Shown: in pieces, positions 43,408 through 64,000 of the stretch
How the letters are laid out: each line of letters starts with the position of its first letter
Numbering within the stretch: the first letter of the stretch is position 1
Assembly (NCBI GenBank): GCA_013400975.1
Contig: WBMZ01008662.1
Span: forward strand, 62,001 to 126,000
DNA length: 64,000 nucleotides
DNA from: Atrichornis clamosus
Taxonomy: Eukaryota > Chordata > Aves > Passeriformes > Menuridae
Direction of reading: 5' to 3'
Made by a program: the position numbers and the translations under genes
Notes under the pieces: generated by a model
What the model was told of the DNA's origin: nothing
Seen by the model: only the letters and a program-made list of their open reading frames with translations
Databases searched by the model: none

Positions 43408-43413
43408 TTTATT
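43408..43413 (-). promoter_or_regulatory. Candidate poly(A) signal, distal (AATAAA)
   Basis: Canonical AATAAA on the minus strand, about 1.4 kb after the SLC38A4 stop. The downstream stretch at 43385-43407 reads GGGTTATGTTCTGTGTTATA on the minus strand, a GT/T-rich element. Best of the three candidates. Confidence 0.45.
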
Positions 43414-43627
43414 CTGTCTTGCACAGCTGCATAGCACAATACTCTTGAGATTGTCAGTAATGCTGTTTCCTTTGCATACCTTAATTATATAGGATGTTGC
43501 TGAATGCTGTCGTATGCATGGATGAGCTGAGGTACAGCAAGCAAGTAATCCAAATTTGTGGTGTACAACGGTAACACAAAACTTTCAAGCATGTATTAAC
43601 AATTCTCAAGAGGAAAACATCTTGCAG

Positions 43628-43633
43628 TTTATT
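43628..43633 (-). promoter_or_regulatory. Candidate poly(A) signal, middle (AATAAA)
   Basis: Canonical AATAAA on the minus strand about 1.18 kb after the stop; the downstream sequence is moderately T-rich. Confidence 0.35.
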
Positions 43634-44211
43634 GTAACGTAAGTAGTAAACGTCTGAATGCGTTTTTACACAGGTAGCAGTTAGGGTTTGCTACGGGTAT
43701 ATATCAAACACTGGTGAATAAAAATGAAGCTTTTACAAACCCACCAATTCCATAAGTTTCCTTCAAAACAATATTAAATGTGTGGCTATGAAAACAGAGT
43801 GACACATTAAAAAAAAATCAAAAATCATTTACCACAGGATAACATTTTTATGACTAGAGGAAAACAAAAAAATTATGTACATAAATACACACATTTTTAT
43901 ATATAGCAAATTACAGTTTCCTGCACTGAACATTTATCAAATACACAAGAACTGAACAATACTGGATAGGGTGCTTTGCCACACCTTGTGGTCTCCTTAA
44001 ACCTCTGTGAGAGTGGAAGACGAGTTTTTATGGAGAATACAACTTGTTCAGTGATGCAAGCTCACACAATAATTAAAAAAGTAAAGAAAACAAAAAAACC
44101 CCTACAGCAGAAATGACTGATATTTCCAGCACAGGTATCTTTAACAACAAAATGAGAATGCTCCACTGCTCTTCAAGAATGTGCCCCAAAACAGAATCTG
44201 TGTCAGAGAGC

Positions 44212-44217
44212 TTTATT
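44212..44217 (-). promoter_or_regulatory. Candidate poly(A) signal, proximal (AATAAA)
   Basis: Canonical AATAAA on the minus strand about 0.6 kb after the stop, with TTCTGTTTTGGGG downstream. It would give a short 3' UTR isoform. Confidence 0.3.
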
Positions 44218-44813
44218 CTGTATGACAGCTGTCACCTGCTAAGGGTGACAAATTTGGGCAACAAATCTAACGTTCAGCTTTGTCCACTGGCTTGTCAAAG
44301 CCATCGTCTTCCTGATAGGCAGGTCAGTCTCGCAGGCAGGGAGGAGTCACCTTTCAGATTCCTTCCAGAAACCACACCCTTTCTCTTGGACCTGGGCAGC
44401 CACTCCCATGAGTTTCAAATAGAAAACAAGGCACTAGCTGGTTTTCTGGCCATTACCTTTCCAAGGCTCTAGGAGCTGTGGTTATTATCATGATGGGAGA
44501 TTTTGAAAGGGATGACACCAAGCTATTTTTAAGGACTATACACAAAGTTATTTTGGTTTTGAAAATAGAAAGCATTCACATCACACATTTCCTTTCACCT
44601 GGTCAGAAATGCTAAGCTCAGGTTCGTAATGCATAAATAACTATCCTTATTGAAAAGGATGATGTAGACTCCATTGGGTTCTTGTGACTTTACCAGAAAC
44701 TGTCTTCAAAGTACTGCAGTTGCTAGCTAGGGATAACAATCCCATTTAGATGTTCTTCGGAGCACATGATACAAATATTTTTGTTATAAAAAACACTTGG
44801 TTATCTCCACAGG

Positions 44814-60146
<15,333 letters not shown>

Positions 60147-60185
60147 TAGAATGGTCAGCGCTTTCCAGCACACACAGTCGCTTCT

Positions 60186-60233
60186 TCAGGGTAAACAGCA
60201 CGGTGCCGTCTGCTTGCGGGTCCTCTCTGTCAT
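60186..60233 (-). other. Upstream ORF in SLC38A4 5' leader (15 codons)
   Basis: ATG at 60231-60233, then 14 further codons and TGA at 60186-60188, in the same frame as the main start and ending 39 bases before it. The context is poor (T at -3, A at +4), so scanning ribosomes could bypass it. Such leaders can couple translation to amino acid supply in transporter genes, but that is inference here. Confidence 0.6.
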
Positions 60234-60258
60234 GCAGGGACTGCCAGAACACTCTGTT

Positions 60259-63200
60259 CTGCAAACAAAACACAACAGAACTCATTAGAGTTTTCTTCAA
60301 ATTAGATAAACCAGTGTGAATTGTTTGGTTTGTGTTTGATTTTTGTAATAGCATTAAGAGAGGAAACTGTTGCAGACTGGGAAAATTCTGGGCAAGCATA
60401 AAAGTCTCTTTATGTGCCAGCACTTGGTCCTCCTGTCTCCCTTCAAATGGTAAAGAGTGCAGAGGTCAACAGATGCACAGTGGATGTCCAGCATCTGGAA
60501 AAAATACAAAGCCAGCAGAAAATAATTTCCTGAACTGCTGCTTTTGAATTTCTGGGGCAGGGTGATGCAGAAATGCTTGCTGTTAAAAAAAAAGAGTATA
60601 GCAGATTTTCCCATTTGTTGTAAGATTGATGTTGTCACAGGTTTAAATGTATTGTAGATTTGTCCCTGTCACTGGGATATGACAGAGGTGAGCAACTCTG
60701 TAAGATCACTTTTTTATAATTAGGGGGTGCAATGCTGATAGGCCAGGTTCTGTTTTTCAGTGGACTGGTGTTTTAATTCTTACTTGACCCATCACTGGAA
60801 GCTCTGTTTCACACAAGATAATTACATGAATATAAAACTGATTATCTTTACCCCATTAGAAAAATTTCTGCCTTTTAGAAATTCTATGAATAAATGCTCA
60901 ACTTTTTATCTCTTGTATGGGCCTAATGAAACTGTAAAAACTAAATTTATGAAGAGAACTTCACCTCTAGCATTTCAGCAGCTGTGTGTTACAGACTCAT
61001 CTGTAGATACCATGTGAATTAATTTGTTCATTAACAGATTCAAGAGGAAAACACTGTGCAAGAAATGTTGCAGTTTTGTAATACCTTTCCCTTCCCAAAA
61101 ATATTCCTTCATGCAGAATTACAGTCTCCTGGACATTTACTGGCTGCCTTGCAATCAGGTACACTGGCTGGATCCATGACATTTCTCATAAATATCGCAT
61201 GCCAAATACACTCCATAATGACAACATCAGAAAACACTGCAACAAGTAATTTCTAAGCCTAACTCTTTGTAACACTATATCTGCAATTGTTTAATAGACT
61301 TTTTCGTGGTTTTGCATTTATAGATGTATAGGTCCAGCTCAATGACCAGACCTTCACTATTCTCTAATACTGATCACATGCTGTTCTTAAGAAAATCTAC
61401 AAGCTTATTTGTAGTGGCAGGATGTTGGAGTGCATGTGCTTAAAATGCAAATACAAACTTTAAATATCAACCCTGGAGGTTAAAGCCGTCCCCAGGCCAG
61501 AAATTAAAGTAAAATTCCTTGCTTCTTACTAAAAGCATTCACCAGACCAGACAACTGAAAAGGAGAAGAAATATCACAGTGCATTAGGAGATTTCCTACC
61601 AGAGAAAGCGGCTGGGTTTAATTCTTTCTGCTGCCCCACGGAGTGTGTGTGTGTTTGTGCGTGTATGTGTGAGGGGATGAGTGACTCAGGCATCAGGACA
61701 GAGCTGCTGGCACTTGCATTCCAATGGCTGGGGGATTCTGCCTGCTCAGGATATGCATTACTCTGTGAGATAAAAAACCAGTAACACTCCCTTCTCACCC
61801 CTCCACTCCCAACGGAGCCTTAACAACTGTGGTTTCATTCACAGAACTATCTTCAAATGCAGATGCTGCCCTGTCTGAGAAAAAAAGTTGTTCCAATTCT
61901 TGATGCTTATTTTTAATCTGTGGTGTAAAAGTCAGGCAAACAAATCTAACTGTGCTCATCTGTGTTCTAGTAAAGGGTAAAATCTCCCCTGTGTACACTG
62001 CCTAACTTTTGTCAGAGAAATGTCTTTTCCAGAAGTGGCGGTCCAAAAAGTACAGATCTTCAAAGAGATGGGAAATGGAGAAAAAGTAAGCAAAAATGTT
62101 GCCAGGAATTAAGCTGCACAAAAATTAGGCTGAGGATGAAAGCCTGTGCAGCATAGCAAACAATTTGGAAAAATTGACTGAAAATTGACATGTTACAGCA
62201 TAGGAATCATCTGGACATTGTACTGTCAAACATTTACATAAGTCATTTGATTCATGGGTGTCATCTCAAGAGGCTGTGGAATTACTGCATAAAGCAGTGA
62301 TTTTCTTGTCTTTTTTTTATCTGTGAATTCTGGTAAAAGTACAAAGCCTCAGGTGGCAACATTAAATCTGTTGAGGACCTGCTTCCTTGCAGTTATAACG
62401 TTTTAGAGAAAGGTTTGTAAAGCTCAAGGGGTCTGCAAACCATGAACTGAAAGTCATTGGCATAAATGTGGGCAGAATGAGACCCATGAAAAAGGCCTGG
62501 TATTAGGTTTGAATCCTGCAAACACTAATAACTGTGACTATGTCCAATGGTGCCTTTGAACCTCGGCAGAACTTGGCAGAGCTGGTCCTTCGTTGGTGGA
62601 AATCCGTATCTTCATGTTCCTAGCACTGCAGATACTGAGGGGTTTGGGCAGATGTTCAGGTTCTGGTAGCATCTTCTCCACAGGAGTGAAATAGAAGGGG
62701 CAGCACTGCCACTTCTTCACCTGAGGGGGACACGGGGTGACCCTGCACCTCTGGAGTCGTTACTCAGCCTGCAGGATATTTGGATAGAGGGGAATGCACT
62801 GGCATCGAGCGCTCAGTTGCACCCCTTCTGGGTGGGGTTTGTGCTGGCTTGACTGCTGCTCCTGTAGAATGGCCAGGAACCGGGGCAGGAATGGAGTGAC
62901 AGCACAGCCACCAAGGCTGGGCAGGCCTGGGCCCTGCCAGAAGCTTATCCTTTAATATTGGAGGAGAAACACCAAAGTTCATCTGCTTTAGCTTCCCTGG
63001 AATTGAATGCTTTCTGCTTCAGAGTTCTGAATTTGGTCCCTAAACATACAAGAGAAATCTCTTGCATTCACAGTGTTCCTCAAACTTGGCTTCAATACAG
63101 TGATGTTTTTGCTGCCTCCTGTAGCATTTGGCTGAACAGAAGAGATTTTTCTTAAAGTATGGTATTAAAAGGGAAATATTTATTGCAAAAGAAATTAACC

Positions 63201-64000
63201 TCTTATTAGAGGGAATTTATTTATCTCCATAAAACTAATTTTCCTCTTCAAGTATAGGGTACTGTTTTGCATCATTTATTAAGTAATTGTTTTCAGCAAT
63301 GACTTGGAAAATGACGAAATTTTTGGCAACTGATTTCACAACATTATTGATTTCTGTCCAGTCTACAGTTAGGACATTAGGAGAATGGACAACCACTGGG
63401 CAAATAATGCCGGGTCATAGATATTACTAACACTTTCATGGGTTTTGCAATATAAATATTTGTAATCTCTGCCACAGTATCTGATTTAGCAGATTTTGCC
63501 AGATTCTTCAACTTCATGACAGTGACTTTATAATATTATTGTCTATGTGGCTATTTCAAAATGAAATAAGTGTTGCCACTGTGAAATAAACAATTAAAAT
63601 TTAAAGCTTGCTTTTGCAAATTCATTTGTTTAAAGAAATGTTAGCCAAGTAAATCGAGCCTTGAAAAAAATTCTAAGAAATTAGCCAAGGGCTACAAAAG
63701 AAAGCAGTAATTCATTTCTTAATTGCCTGGGCAATTTTGAACACTTTTGCTGCTTATCTGATTTCTTAGGTTTTGACTTTCTGCACAAAAGAGAAGACTA
63801 CATTTCATTCCTGAAGAAATACCAAAGATATTTGCCAGCACAAATTGCCATGTCAGTAAATCTTAAGGATCCCATCCTTCACATTGTGCTTATATCTATG
63901 AATTAATTCAATTTATAATTCCCAATTTCTGAAGATGTGGCCAGTGTCTAAAACATATTGATCAAATATTGTAAAGAAAAAAAGTTTACCTGTGTGTTGA
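60259..64000. other. Sequence 5' of the first coding exon (intron / upstream region)
   Basis: No coding sequence recognised. It should contain the intron that precedes the 60258 acceptor and perhaps the untranslated first exon and promoter of SLC38A4. Two donor-like sites on the minus strand are candidates for 5' UTR exon ends: CTCTG before GTAGGAAAT (exon end 61600) and ACACAG before GTAAAC (exon end 63990). A GT repeat lies at about 61.65 kb. No CpG island of ordinary size is present. Confidence 0.4.
61642..61671. repeat. (GT)n microsatellite
   Basis: About 30 bases of alternating GT with interruptions (GTTTGTGCGTGTATGTGT). Simple repeat upstream of SLC38A4. Confidence 0.85.

Larger units (their letters stand above)
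43390..44813 (-). other. SLC38A4: SLC38A4 3' untranslated region (candidate extent)
   Basis: Sequence directly 3' of the SLC38A4 stop codon on the minus strand. It is AT-rich, without a long frame continuing the gene. AATAAA hexamers in the sense orientation occur at 44212-44217, 43628-43633 and 43408-43413. The last is followed by a GT-rich stretch, as expected downstream of a cleavage site, so a 3' UTR of about 1.4 kb is favoured, with shorter forms possible. The exact end is inferred. Confidence 0.55.

Noticed and set aside
44611..44640. GGTTCG motif as a tRNA B-box
   Set aside because: The following bases do not fit the consensus and no cloverleaf can be drawn around it.

Overview
The window reads as vertebrate, most likely avian, nuclear DNA. 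It is AT-rich and CpG-poor, has long non-coding stretches, and holds one split gene with canonical GT/AG introns. It has very little interspersed repeat. The two recognisable fragments, near 28.90 kb and 30.75 kb, look like the 3' ends of CR1 LINEs, which are typical of birds and reptiles. The one assignable gene spans only about 16 kb with short introns, which also fits a bird. The species cannot be fixed from the sequence alone.

Layout: 1 to about 43.4 kb is intergenic or non-coding. I found no supportable protein gene there, only simple repeats, two CR1 remnants, a strong RNA-type hairpin at 13865-13921, and some exon-like or ORF-like oddities. About 43.4-60.26 kb holds SLC38A4 (SNAT4, a sodium-coupled neutral amino acid transporter of the system A type) on the minus strand. 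I resolved 15 coding exons by splice sites, reading phase and similarity to vertebrate SLC38 proteins. Joined, they give 1647 nt, or 548 residues plus the stop, with no frameshift or internal stop. A 3' UTR of about 0.6-1.4 kb lies to the left of the stop. From 60.26 to 64.0 kb is sequence 5' of the first coding exon, which should contain or lead to the untranslated first exon(s); no promoter could be placed firmly.

The most interesting signals are as follows. (1) A perfect 60-bp direct duplication (period 62) covers the 3' part of coding exon 10 and its splice donor, so the gene carries two identical competing donors; the distal one would put a stop codon directly after residue 359. (2) A nearly perfect 26-bp hairpin lies at 13.87-13.92 kb, and its two imperfect pairs are G-U wobbles in plus-strand RNA. 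(3) A motif before transmembrane segment 1 that is strongly conserved in SNAT2/SNAT4 carries two arginine substitutions. (4) Two local CpG-rich pockets lie inside introns of an otherwise CpG-poor gene. (5) A short upstream ORF sits in the 5' leader. No operon, CRISPR, phage or defence-type system is present, as expected for this kind of DNA.
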